DNA of 64,000 nucleotides from Eudromia elegans (lineage: Eukaryota; Chordata; Aves; Tinamiformes; Tinamidae), in assembly GCA_003342815.1 (NCBI GenBank), contig PTEX01000015.1, forward strand, positions 4,867,367 to 4,931,366, in the 5' to 3' direction. The notes under the pieces were generated by a model, which was not told where the DNA came from, did no database searches, and saw only the letters and a program-made list of their open reading frames with translations. The translations under genes and the position numbers were made by a program. Within the stretch, counting starts at the first letter, position 1; every line of letters begins with the position of its first letter. Positions 49,201 to 62,700 of this stretch are shown here, piece after piece.

Positions 49201-52200
49201 ATTTTCAAGAAAATAATAGAGAACTCAAGTTCATCAGACTTAGAGTCAAAACTACAATAGTAAGTTTGACAAATACACTGCATTTGCAGTGTCAGCCTGA
49301 ATAGTTGATATGGAAACACACGGAGGTTCTGTGAAAGTCTTGCTTAAGCATTTCAACTTGAAGGAATTGAAGATATGCTCCTTTTTGTTATATTTTTGGA
49401 AGCAGAATTGATAAGATTAGACTGTGTTGTCAGTACTGGAATAAAACAGAATTCCTAAATCCTCTAAAATTAGGAGTGGATAGGCAAAAGATTCATTTAC
49501 TATTTGTTATACTATTGTGAATAATCAAATTCTATAACAATTTCAAAGTATGTGGAAGGTTGAATACTAAGAGAAAGAAAGTTTACTACTTTGATTCTGT
49601 TGTTCTCTTTAACTCTTCTGCAGCCTCATGCAGAAGATGTCCAGACTAGAAAAGATTGCTTTAGTGAGATAAAGTCTGTTTGAAAATTGCATTATTCAGC
49701 AGCATTGATAGCATTTTCTGTTCTTGGTAGAATGTATTTGTCTACCTTTCATTTATATTTCGGTATTCGCGGTAGCAAAATAATGAAGTCACGAAATTAG
49801 CAACCCTTTTTTTCCTCCTCCTATATTTTCATAATTACTTTCATTATTTTATTTAATATTCTTTAAAAGGAGTGTAGTAAGCCTTTCAAATAAGTGTTGT
49901 CATCGGTCTCTTCCATGATGAATATTGTTAGGGTTGATTTAAAAAAAAATATATATATGTGTAGACCAGTCAGCTATGCTGGAGAATGACAATTCCCAAG
50001 AGACTGTGGTGCTGTGGCTTGGAGGTATAGGTTCCAGTGAGTAATATAAGAACTGAAATGTGGTTTTTTTCATAAGTGAAGCACGTGAAACTCTTATTAA
50101 GTGAAAAATCATTTGCTTTTATTGAAATGGGAGAGGAATTATACCAAAAGCAGTAACTAGAAATTCACATTAGAAGGATCTGGCAAACACTTTCCAGCTA
50201 ATACTTCATTAGTTTCAATGTGTATGTATCTATGTATAGTATATTGTATATCGTCGTAGCTAAGCCACTCTCCATCATCTTTGAAAGGTCCTGGAGAACA
50301 GGGGAGGTGTCGGAAGATTAGAAGAAAGCCATTGTCACCCCAGTCTTCAAAAAAGGCAAGAAGGAGGAGCCAGGCAACTACAAGCTGGTGAGCCTGACCT
50401 CCATCCCTGGAAAGGTGATGGAGCAGCTCATCCTGGCTGCTGTCTCCAGGCACATGGAGGAGAAGGTGCTCAGGAGTAGCCAGCATGGGTTCACCAAGGG
50501 GAAATCGTGCTTGACTAACCTGATAGCCTTCTATGACAGTGTGACTGGCTGGATAGATGAGGGCAGAGCGGTGGATGCCATCTATCTGGACTTCAGTAAG
50601 GCTTTTGACACCATCTATCACAGCATCCTCCTGGGCAAGCTCCAGAAGAGTGGGTTAGATGGGTGGACAGTGAGGTGGATTAGGAACTGGCTGCATGGCA
50701 GAGCTCAGAGGGTGGTAATCAGTGGTGCAGAGTCCAGCTGGAGGCCTGTGGTTAGTGGTGGAAGGCTGAGCCCAGGGCTCAGTCCTCGGTCTGGTCCTGT
50801 TCAATTTATTCATTAACAACCTGGATGAAGGGATGGAGTGCTCCCTCAGCAAGTTTGCTGATGACACCAAACTGGGAGGAGTAGCTGACAGCCCTGAGGG
50901 CTGCGCTGCCATCCAGAGGGACCTGGACAGACTGGACAACGGGGTGGTGAGAAACCTTATGAAATTCAACAATTTCCTGCACTTGGAGAGGAATAACCCC
51001 AGACACCTGTACCGGCTGGGGACCGATCTTCTGGAAAGCAGCTCTGCAGAGAGGGACCTGGGCATCATGGTGGATGACAGATTGACCATGAGGCAGCAGT
51101 GTGCCCTCGTGGCCAAGAAGGCCAATGGGATCTTGGGATGCATTAAGAAGAGCGTCTCCAGCAGGTCGAGGGAGGTGATTCTGCCCCTCTACTCAGCCCT
51201 GGTGAGGCCACACCTCGAGTACTGTTCTGGGCTCCTCAGTACAAGAGGGATGTGGAGCTGCTGGAGAGAGTCCAGTGCAGGGCTACAAATATGATTAAGG
51301 GCCTGGAACATCTGCCCTATGAGCAAAGGCTGAGAGAGCTGGGCCTCTTCAGCCTGGAGAAGAGAAGACTGAGAGGGGACCTGATTAATGTATATAAATA
51401 CCTCAAGAGAGGGAGTGAGTAGGATGGGGCCAGCCTCTTCTCAGCGGTAGCCAGCGATAGGACTGGAGGAAACAGCCACAAATTGAAGCATCAAAAGTTC
51501 CATAGGAAGAACTTATTAACAGTGAGGGTGACAGAGCACTGGAACAGGTTACCAAGAGAGGTGGTGGAGTCTCCTTCTCTGGAGATCTTCAAAACCCGCT
51601 TGGACACCACCCTGTGCCACATGCTCTAGGAGACCCTGCGTGTGCAGGGAGGTTGGACTAGATGACCTCTAGAGGTCCCTTCCAACCTTAAGCAATCTAT
51701 GATTCTATAGATTTTATTTATATATTCATATTCATTCTAACAGTTGTACATTACCAGTTGGTTACAAGTAAGTAATTTTAAAGCTGGAGGTCCCACCAAA
51801 GTGTTTCTCTATGCTTGAATGAGCTAAGGCTTAATGGTTCTCATCCCAAAGTCTGGCCCAAGTTATTTAGTTCTGTCTTTGCTGCTGATAAAAGATTTTG
51901 AAGCACTGTCAAACAAGTATCACAACATGCCAAACTTCTGTAATTAGGATTTTAGACTGCTTCTGTCTTTGAGGTGCTGTGTTTGTGTGGAGCATGTTTT
52001 CTTTGTAGATAGATACAGATGCATGCTGGTATAAGCAAAACTCTCCAAAACAGAAGGCTATAACACAATTTCAATTAACAGCAGTTTGGAAATACTGATC
52101 TTGCTGCTCCTGGGTATGTAGGATATTTGCTCAAGTGCTTAATTTTCAGAACTAGTAGCATGCCTGTGTCTCTTACATGTTGAATATGGGTATATTGATG

Positions 52201-55200
52201 GGCCTGCATATTGTATCAGGAAAGACAAATCTGAGGATTGACACTGTGCAGTTTCCACTGCAAGTTGTTGGTCTATTCGATCTTGAGAAGAATTCCCCTA
52301 GCTACTTAAGTCTCTAAGGAGTCTAAAACCAAATAAAATGGGATTTTTACATCTCTCAGATGTAGCAGGTGTAGGTGTTTGAGAGACTGCGCATAGAGTC
52401 CCTCAGTCTGTTCAGCTATGCTATCAGACCGTACACTCAAACTTATACAATGGAAAGAATGGATAACTGGTCTGTGACCACATGCGAAAAGAATGTGTGC
52501 AATAACTTAGGCACACGCAGATAGAAAATAAAAAATAATGGGTGACTTGTATGCTGAAAGTAGCTGGAAGTGGCAGGGACAGATTAGAAAAACAAGTGGT
52601 AAGAGTCTGTTGCCATTTATGCTTAAGAATAGACTGACCTTCCCTAGACTTGAAATTTTACTAGCAGCAGCAAAGCAATTAAATTGTTTAATTAAACAAC
52701 CAGCATCTTACCAGTTTGAACTCAATTTGTTTTTTACCTGAGACATGGTGTGAGCCAGACAAGAGGAGAAAAGAGTGTAGAGCGTAATATAGACATATAA
52801 GCTGCTAGCAAGTAGTACTGTTAAAGACGATGAAAAAAGAAATGTAGCTGTTGGATCTTGAGTTTTCTGTGATTGCATAATCAAGATCACAGAATCAGAG
52901 TCTTTAGGTTTGGAAGGGACCTCTAGAGATCATCTAGTCCAACCCCCCTGCTCCAGCAGGGACCCCTAGAGCACGGGGCACAGGGTGACATCCAGGCAGG
53001 TTTTGAAGATCTCCAGAGAAGGAGACTCCACAACCTCTCTGGGCAGCCTGTTCCAGGGCTCTGTCACCCTCACAGGAAAGAAGTTCTTCCTCACATGGAG
53101 ATGAAACCTCCAATGCCTCAGCTTAAAACCATTGCCCCTTGTCGTATCACCAGCCATTATGGCCCCTTCCTCCCTGCAATCATACCTCAGATATTGATAC
53201 ATATTGATCAGATTTATACATATTGATCTCATCCTTTTCTAAACTAAACAGGCCCAGCTCATTTAACTTCTCCTCATATGGTAGGTGCTGCAGTCCCTTG
53301 ATCATCTTGGTCACTCGTCTTTGGTCAAGATAATGATGCAGAGATTGCGCTATTAGGGTTAAAGAGAATTGAAGCAAAACATAGGCACCAGTTTGTGCCA
53401 ACGTCTACTACCAGACTTACTTGCCAGGCAAACCTTTTCTTCTGTTTCCTTAATTCCATCTTGCCGATTTTTTTTTTTTATTCCCCTCCTCCTACCTGTT
53501 ACAGCCAAATAAAGCTATTCCTCATTTTCCTAATGCATATTTTTATTCCATATACAATTTAAATTTTAATCTTTCCCCCTTCTCTTCTTAGTCTTTCTTG
53601 CATTGGTTTTGAGTTTTTTGAGTTACCTCTCCTGCCCCCTGCCAAAATCAACATTGCTTGATGTGAAGGTCTACAAGGCCATGGTGGGTCTTACTGCTCT
53701 TATGGGTATTTTAGCCCTCTAGGGGGGAAAGTAGCAGTGCTAGAGAGATCTGCAATTTACAGCATGAAGCTGGCTGGAGAGATCTTAGTGCATCTGCAGA
53801 GGAATTAAAAAGCGCTAGAGGAGTAGGACAGCACACCTTAACACATTTTGGTGGCTCCAGTGGATTATTATTATTTTAAGGCACTGTCCACATTGCCCGC
53901 TAAATTTAGAGTTTCTGCTTTAGAGAAAACCTTGCTGAAGTTGTTATATCAGTGCACCCTATTTCCGTGTTTTTTGATGAGGAAAAAAAGTCACTGTGTG
54001 CTTCTTAGTAAGAAATCCTCATATTTCCAAATGCAAGATCTTCTATTTTGTTTACCTTCATCAGGCTAAGATCTCTTGGAATAAGATTTTTCCACTCAGA
54101 TTGTATTTTCTAGTATCTATAGAAAGCTATGCTGAACTATGCCAAAAATGATTTGGTCATTTTTAAAAGGAAAAAGGTCAAAGCAAAACTTTCCACATTA
54201 CTACTAAAAATGTGGAGAAAGTATTTTGCTGTATAAGATTTGTGTCACTGCAAATTTATCTAGCTTTTGCACAACAGGCATGCTGACAGGCTATGCTACT
54301 AGAAAAGGTGTTTGTGATTCTTATTGCCTTCCCACTCTCACAGGTGTTCAGTGGTGGGTTTTTTGTGTGGTTTTTTTTGTTGTTGTTGTTGTTTATTTTA
54401 ATTGTCAGATTTCATGTTGATATTGCTAACTCTTCTCTAGGGAAAGACCGATGGGCTCTTCTCAGGGAATAAGAAATTCACAGAGAAATAAATTAAAGAG
54501 GCTAGTGTGCAGATCTAAAGGACTGTAGATTTTAGGTTTTTGAAATTTAACTGTAATTTTTGAAATAGTTTTTTTTGTTCTTTGAATTGGCGATTTGTGT
54601 TTAGGGTAGGAAGCATTGGCAGTAGATGTAGCCCTTGGCAAATATGATCAGAGTGTCTGCCAGCGACTGAGGAGGGGTAAGAATGCTGGAAGAAAACCCA
54701 GCTTGTAGCTGTGGCTGCAGTAAGTGCTAATTGACATTCATTGTACGTTGGTATGTTGTATGTAAATACTCCTACAGCAGTTGAACATCTGTCAAATTTA
54801 CTATTTTTTTTCTTTTTGTAAATTTAAACATCAATTTAAGCTCAATAAATAAAAGAATAACACAGAAAACATCTATTCTTCAATTACTAACCTGTATATT
54901 GGAAAGAGTTAAAAGACTAAGGATTTCAGTGAGAACATTGCACCTCTGATTTTTTTTAATATGGCTAATTATAATTTATTTCAGCTAATTGAATAGAAAA
55001 GGGGGAAAATAAGCCTTATTTCCAAGAAGTATTAATTGTTGGCAATTTCTGCAAAACAGAGTTGTGTGAGATAATATGCTAAAATAAACCTGAGCTCTTT
55101 CTAACAGACATCATAAGAAACTCCTATTAAAATTAGTAAGGGTCAAGAATTATGAAGAATTATATAATGAAGCAAAAAACAGATCTGTGCATCCTGTGTG

Positions 55201-58200
55201 CTTCTGAGTGGGAGAATGGAGAAAACCTCTTACAGGCTTAGCTGCTTGTCTTGTGAAAAGGGGTGAGAGTAGGTTCCAGCCATCTAAAATGTATTATACT
55301 GGACCATCATTACTAGTGAATAGAGTTGCACTTCGTCTTGAGAATTAAAACAAAAAGTCGCTGGATTTTTCTTTTCTCCAGAAATGGTTGGTTAAAGTAG
55401 CAGTTAAGAAATTTCACTTAATAACATAGAGTAGACTTTTTTCTCGTAAGTTTTGGTCTAAACACAGTTTGATTTTTTTTTTTCTATTTTTGCATCTGAA
55501 TTATGCACAATATCTTCTGTCTTGTCTCTTTTTTGCTTGTATATGCTTATAAGTATACATTTGGGTCTCAAGCTTAGTTATGACTTAAATGTTATAACTC
55601 AAGATTATTGTCAGTGCAGTTCTGCTGTGTTGTGATAAGGATGTATTTCTGTCTGTATGAAAAAGGAATGTGAGTTAATGAGAAGATATTTGAAGAAGCT
55701 ACTTAGAAACTGCAGAATGTTTTTGGGTGACTTGAGATTCTCGAAATGGATTGTGCCTAATAGTGTATTAGTAATTATTTATAAATATTTATATTCAACT
55801 GATACCAACTGACACAGTTCAATTAATTGAAAAAGGTAGAAATTGATTTAATAGTTTGATATATTTGAGCTAGAAATCTTACTTAGCTCTAATCTTAGCA
55901 TTGGGAAAGTACGTATGCAGCTGGAGTCATGGAGCCATGACTGCCTGAATCTACATTTGTTTACCTTGAAACACTTTGTTAAATTTACTATGTTCTTTAG
56001 GAATGGTCCTGCCATTAATGAGCAAGTATTTATTTTTAGGTCAAAAGACTGCTTTCTCTTGAGTTTAAACCAATAAATGTTTTTGTAGAAGAACTCTGCT
56101 GTGTTCCCAACTTCTTTAATTTCAGTCAATGCTTGCTAAAAGTACATATTGATTCAAAACAATGACCTTAATATTATACAGAGAGCTGCAAGTCCGCAAA
56201 CATCAATTTGGTTTTTTATTTTATTTTTTTTCTGTCTACTCAAATGTGTACTGTCTGTTAACTTGAAAATGCAACCATATTAAAATATTCCTATATCTTG
56301 AATACAGTAATAAATACAATAGATACCTGTTGTGAAACCTTGCGTAGGCTTTGATCTGTGCTTTGAGTCCATTGCCTAGTGCAAACTATATGAATATACG
56401 TTGTTTGCAAAGACTTAGATGCTTTGATTTGTTAGACTCTTAACCTGTTTTTATGGATCATTTGTTTGAAGAGGTATATTATTATATTAGGATTACCAAT
56501 GCATGAATAGCAGCAGAAGAGATGCTTGTGTGTATTGTCATTACTAGGCTTTATAAAATACTTTTTAAAAAAATCAAGGTTTTGTTTCTTCCTAAGCTGA
56601 GCTATTCCAGTCTCTCTTAAGTGATGGGATGTGACTTATGTTTGACTTTAAGGGGGAATTCCCTTTCAGAGACCTCGTTATCCAAGAAGCCTAGTTATTG
56701 GAGTGTGTTTAGGCTGTCTGTGGGATTTTAAAATGAATCGGTCATTTGCATGCTGGCAAACAGGCATCAGCTTTCAGATGCAAAGTTTCATATTGTAAAT
56801 AATCAGAATTTGTGCTGACTTGTCAGCGATTCTGGCTGTTTCACAGAAATATATTAGAATTGGCTTTACTCTCTGATTTACTAGTCTCTTTGTAGTTCAA
56901 AGAGTGTCCCTATTAACAGCTGTCACTAAAAGTATATTACTGAGTATATGAGGTCAACGGTCTAGGAAAAACTTTTCTTTTTTCACAACTATAAACAAGT
57001 TTGTATTATGCCTTTTTTTAAAGGTGAAGTTACAGTGCAAACTGGAGATCTGTTGCCATGTAGGATCTGTGGAAGGACTTTCTTTCCAGCAGCACTGGTG
57101 AGTGGTATGAAAACTTCTTATTTATTGAATACCAGATTTTGTATGTGAACATTAAGCAATTGTCAATATAGTTAAATAAAGTGGGCCTAGATATTGTTTT
57201 TTGTACAATAATAGTGTTTAGGAGTCTGTGGTGGGTTTTGTGTGATGTTCACACCCCCACCCCCAATATCACGTCAGTTTCTGAAAGCACGAGTCCCTTA
57301 AAAGCATCTTCTTTTTGGGCACAGAATCACACTTTGTCTCTGAAAGGGTAAGCTGTAGCATCATGCAGCCCTTTCTGGTACATGAAGTGTTTTGTTAGCT
57401 CTCTTTGATAAGCCCTGTTTTCCAGTCTTTATAGAAATTGATCTGGTCCTAAAAATTCAACTATCTGAAATTCATATTCAGGCCATTACTTGGTGTAAAA
57501 TCTGTCTACCTGTTGTCAGATCTGTATTTGTGGGCAATAAATATAGGTTGTTCCTTTTTAAACTTGACTTTTAAATCTTTATGACCATATATGTGTTTAT
57601 AAATTCCTGTATTTCTCCAAATATAAGAGTTGATGTAAGTGCTTGAGTGAAAGCATTCCTACTTTGTTTATCCGAAGTTGGACCTCATTTGCTGATTGGC
57701 ATTTCTGGAACGGGGGAAATAGCATGTTAACAACTTGTGTTCAAAACTAAATTCTCTGGTTTTTATTTCTTCTCTTTGTTGTAGAAAAAACATGGACCCA
57801 TTTGCCAAAAAACTTCTGCGAAAAAAAGGAAGACGTTTGATTCCAGCCGACAGAGAGCAGAAGGAACTGACATTCCCACAGTAAAACCTCTTAAGCCACG
57901 AGTAGGTTATAGTTTGCTTGGAATGTGTATACTCTGGGCATTTTAAGGAGAATATGTATTAATTGCAATAATATTTACTTGTGGTAAGATTTGTTTTGCT
58001 GGTAACCTGTGATAATTAGATGAACTAGGACCCAGAAGAAGTTTGACTGTCATATTCATACTGTACATTAGAATAAGACATGTTGTTTATTGCAAAGTAA
58101 GAGCTCCAAACATACAAGGCTCTTTCTTCTTTGGGTTCTTAGCCAGAGCCCCCCAAAAAGCCATCCAATTGGAGACGAAAGCATGAGGAATTCATAGCAG

Positions 58201-59673
58201 CTATACGAGCAGCCAAAGGACTTAATCTTAAAGACGGAAAGCTCCCTCCACCACCTCCACCGTCATATGATCCTGGTATGTAAAACAATTTGTAAAAATT
58301 TGAAAAGGAAATTATTGAAATGCATTGTTCACAAGTCCATGAGGATTATTGTCTGGTTATTCCTATGCAGGGGCTGATTTGTGCCAGGGTCTCACTGACT
58401 AAGATTCTGTCTAGTTTTCGATGCCCATGGCTGTTTTTAAGATATCAAAATGTCTTAAAACATGAGGCCATGTTTCAGCTTGCTACCTCACTATAATCTG
58501 CAGGCCAGATAAATTGTTTCAACACCTTCTGTCTGCAACTGTGGATCTGCTCAGAAAGATCGAACTGTCTTTTTAACTGTCAATTTAACTGTCAATTTGA
58601 GGCAGCCGTTATATTGTAGGGGTGGACATGTTGATTGCAGTCCTTTCCATATCTTTCTGGAAGTGCTCCAGTGTGCGTGTGATCCTTTCTTGCTTGGTTG
58701 GGATACTCGTATTCTGAGTGTATGAGTGACCTGGTATTTATTTTAACAAGGGAGTGTTGGTCCTTGCATGCCTTTCTAATGGAGATTGGGTAAAGCATTG
58801 AAGCAGTCTTATGTGATTGAGGATAGAAGAAAATAAGCTTTTCAGTGAACTTCTGTGAGGAGATATTGGCCTAGAGAACATATTTCCTTTTGTCATAAAA
58901 GCTAAATGATTTGCTAAGCTCAGTGGTTATGCTCAGAAGGATTATGAACTTTACATGTGTTTCCCATTCTGTCCCTCTGTTGTTGAGTGAAGAGGCAAAT
59001 GTTCCCCACCTTGCTTCTCCTCAGGAAATATGTTAGTCTCAGTAGCAGAATTGCAATTGTTCATTCATATTATGAAGTGAAGACTCTTACTGTGTATTCA
59101 GTATACAATGCTGTATGGCTTTTAAAATAGAACAAATTCCGTAATGATAATTATATATAAGAACTAAATGGCATAATCATTTGTGTGTGGCATTTAGGTT
59201 TATGTTAATTATCTAATTACAGGATAAATTATATGATACTATCAATAAACCAATAGTTTATTTGCTAGTAAAAGAAAAGCTGCCCAATCCTAAATCTAAC
59301 TTGCAAAATTTATTAAATGGTGTTCTACTAGTTGTAGTCTGCAAGAGACTGCAAATGAGTTGGGAGGGAAGACAGTCAGTAATTGCTATATTCAGCCTGC
59401 TTGAGAGAGGATAGGAGATGAAGGAAAGAGAAGGGTATTGCCTCTGTTTATTTTTATTTTTATTTTTTACTTTTGCAATCTGACTTACTGTGTTGTCGGC
59501 TGCATTCATCCAGCTGCAGCAAGGCAAGACTCTCGAGTAAGGCTTAGAGGATGGAACTAGGAGTGAGGAGAGTTGCAATAACTTATCGCTGAACATTCCT
59601 CTCTTCATGCTAGTTAGAAGAAAAGAAATAAATATAGCTGGGGTAGTTGCGGTTTCTACTTTTCCACTTGTAC

Positions 59674-59755
<82 letters not shown>

Positions 59756-62700
59756 ATTACGGTGGATACCATGGATCCATTCTCCTACTCAGCTCTGTCT
59801 TGGACAAACCTACTTCTACCTAGCTGCTCTTTTTTCTTTTAACATTTAAAAAAAAGTAGTTCCAGAGCTCTGTATAAATATCCTTTATATGTAATTCCTT
59901 GCTTTGAGTTTACAAATATGCTTTTTGGCGGGGTTTGAAGTAGTGGAGAATAGCCTGATGATGTTGAGAATGATCTTAAGTCACGTGTATTTGCATAAAA
60001 CTTATCTGTGTATACTGCTGGTTTACTTGGTTAGTTTGTATTGTGAAAGACCTTACATTAGATTCTAGAAGTTCTGTTGGATAATAAAAACAGTATTTAC
60101 AGGTAACTAGGTGGCTGATGCTGAGCGTTTTACCAAAGGATAAAGATACAGGTGCTTCCATCACCACTTAATTCATGTGTTTTAGCTCCTGCCATCTTTT
60201 TCCCCTTGCATATAGCCTGTCTTCGGACATAAGCTGGTTTTACTGCAGGGAAGTTATATTTCTTAGAAGCTTCTGTCCTTTAGGATGTAGTTTATTCTGA
60301 CAGTACTGGAGACAATGTAAGAAAAAGGAAAAAAAAAAATCCATTGTTATTGTCACCTGAGATGTCCATGCTGTCACTTTTGTGGAGGATTCGTGTGTTC
60401 TTCCTATGTCCCCTGTCTCTATTGCTTGTGTCATTAACAGGCTTGGAAATGATTGGATTACTTAAATAACAAATTGTTCATTTTGAAGTATAATTGCTTA
60501 AACTAAATCTACTGCTGGAGTAGTAATAGGTAATCCAAATATTCTTTTAGACTATATAAAAATATACAGTAAAGTAGCTGTAAACTTAAAGACGGTGTCT
60601 AAGACAGTGTCTGTCATTTCTCCTCTTTTTGTTAAATATGTCTAGGAATGTAGTAATTTAATCACTCTGCTGGCATCTCTCTCTTCTGAATTTGGTGTTT
60701 GTGTGGTTTTGAAAACTACTCTGAGGAATCAAATCTATATCTAGACATTAGAACGTCTTTCTGAAACTGCAGCCCAACACTGCTGTCTTTCCAAGAGCTG
60801 TATATTTTAAGGAATATATTTACAGTATATAGATTGGGGACTTTCTAGTATTATATATTACAATCTTTCTATTTTTTTTTGTCTTAATAAAAGCATTTCC
60901 TACAAGTGGGACTGCTTGCAATGTGACTAAATTCATCATGAAATAATATACCTACAATTTATACTGTTTTGTATCTCTGCACATCTCCTAACTTGGTCTG
61001 AGTTTCCTCCAATTTGAGCTTTTTTTCTGATTTTTATGTATTCGATTTTTAGGTTATCACTTCCAGTGAAGTGGCACTCACTCCAAGTGGGTGTTTCACT
61101 TTCTTTCAAAACTGCCAGAACAAAATGAATGTGTATTTCGTTATTTCAGTGGGAAAGGTTTTAATGCACTTCCGTATCTTGAAGAAGCTGAACTGCTTTT
61201 GCCATTTTGACTTAGCCCTTTCTCTTTTCACACCTCCTGCCAGCTGAGTTCCTTGCCATAGTGATCTAACTCTGGCTGCTTTCTCAAACTGCTTTTGCTA
61301 TCAGGATGTCTCTGATCCTCAGAAACTCTATTTGTTTACTCAGCAAACTCATTGCCTTTTTTTTTTCTTTATGTTACTCTCCCAGTTCCTAATGTTGGGC
61401 TTTGTTTTTAAGATTACATTCAGTGTCCATATTGCCAGAGGAGATTTAATGAAAATGCAGCTGAAAGACACATCAATTTCTGTAAAGAACAAGCAGCCCG
61501 CATCACTAATAAGGGGAAAATGGCTGCTGATACCAAAGGGAAGCTTCCCACTCGAGCACAGGTGAAATATAGTATTTTTCTTATCTTGTAACTTGTATGT
61601 GTAAAATTAAGCTTATTAAATATTTTCATTTGTCCATAAATAGAATTAAATAATAATATTTTTGAATAGTTGTGGTAGACTGAAATTCTTAAACATATAA
61701 AAAGATTTTACTCCCCAGTTATAATTGAGAGGGAGGTCCATAGACCAGATGGCAATAGTTGCAAAGAAGAAAACGTAGTCATAAAATCAGAGATGAAAAT
61801 GACAGATAAGGGTAGTGTAGCAGCAGGAAATAAGATGGTGTATGTGTAAGCCAAGTTGAATTTCTGTTCACATCTTCAGAACCCACTTCAAGACTGTTCC
61901 TTAAGTGAACAAATTAGAATATGTGGTACATGATCTATATGATTTATATGATAGGCTATATGTTAATTTATAATAGATATTATAAATTACAATATTATAA
62001 AATAATTATAATAAAGAAAGATTTTAGCTAATTAGAGGTTTAATGAAGCTTAGGGTAAGAGTTTCAATAAAGTATGGAAAGTAAATGGTTCAAGTTTATG
62101 TATATTTGGAGAGGGGGCTTGGCAGTGTTGTTTTATCTTGTTAAGCCAAACACTTAGTGCTTCTTGCATTAAACAATGCTGGGACTGATCCAGAGCTCAT
62201 GTGCAGAAGTACTGAAAGTCGTAGTAGTGAAAGAATGAATGGACTTGTTCTTGAGCATTCTTTTTAAAAAGTAACTGATGAAGAGGTGGTAATATTAAGC
62301 TCAAGAGACACTGAAACCATAGCAGTGGAAAAAGTAGAAAATACACAACAGGGACAATTCAATTGAAGGAAAAAAGAAAGATCCCACATAGTATTTTTCG
62401 ATTAATCACTTTATATACATGAGAAAGCAAGGTAGCAGAAATCATCTGTGTGACCCCTTCATCAGAAGTGAGTTAACTAGTAACTGATTCCAGTCTGTTC
62501 TCCCATTCAGTTCTTTAATCAAACATCTGTATGACACGATAGGTAGTTACGTAGACTGCTGAAGTTTCTGGGCTGTATTTTCTTACAGTATAAACCTGCA
62601 GCAGTTAAGAAGATGCCTTCTACAGGATCAACTCCATCATCATCATCCCGCTTACCACAACCAAGTAGTGTTAGCAAAACTGTTGGAGGTATGAAATGAG

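Larger units (their letters stand above)
42937..57023 (+). other. ZC2HC1A: ZC2HC1A intron 1 (14,087 bases)
   Basis: Begins GTGAGA inside the CpG island and ends TTTAAAG before exon 2. It contains three CR1 fragments (two sense, one antisense), T tracts such as about 44269-44286, and otherwise AT-rich DNA. No nested gene or RNA gene was recognised. Open frames in its first 500 bases come from GC-rich sequence with few stops. Confidence 0.9.

Noticed and set aside
59607..59849. 80-codon frame with a long polylysine stretch
   Set aside because: It is the translated 75-base A run inside a ZC2HC1A intron.
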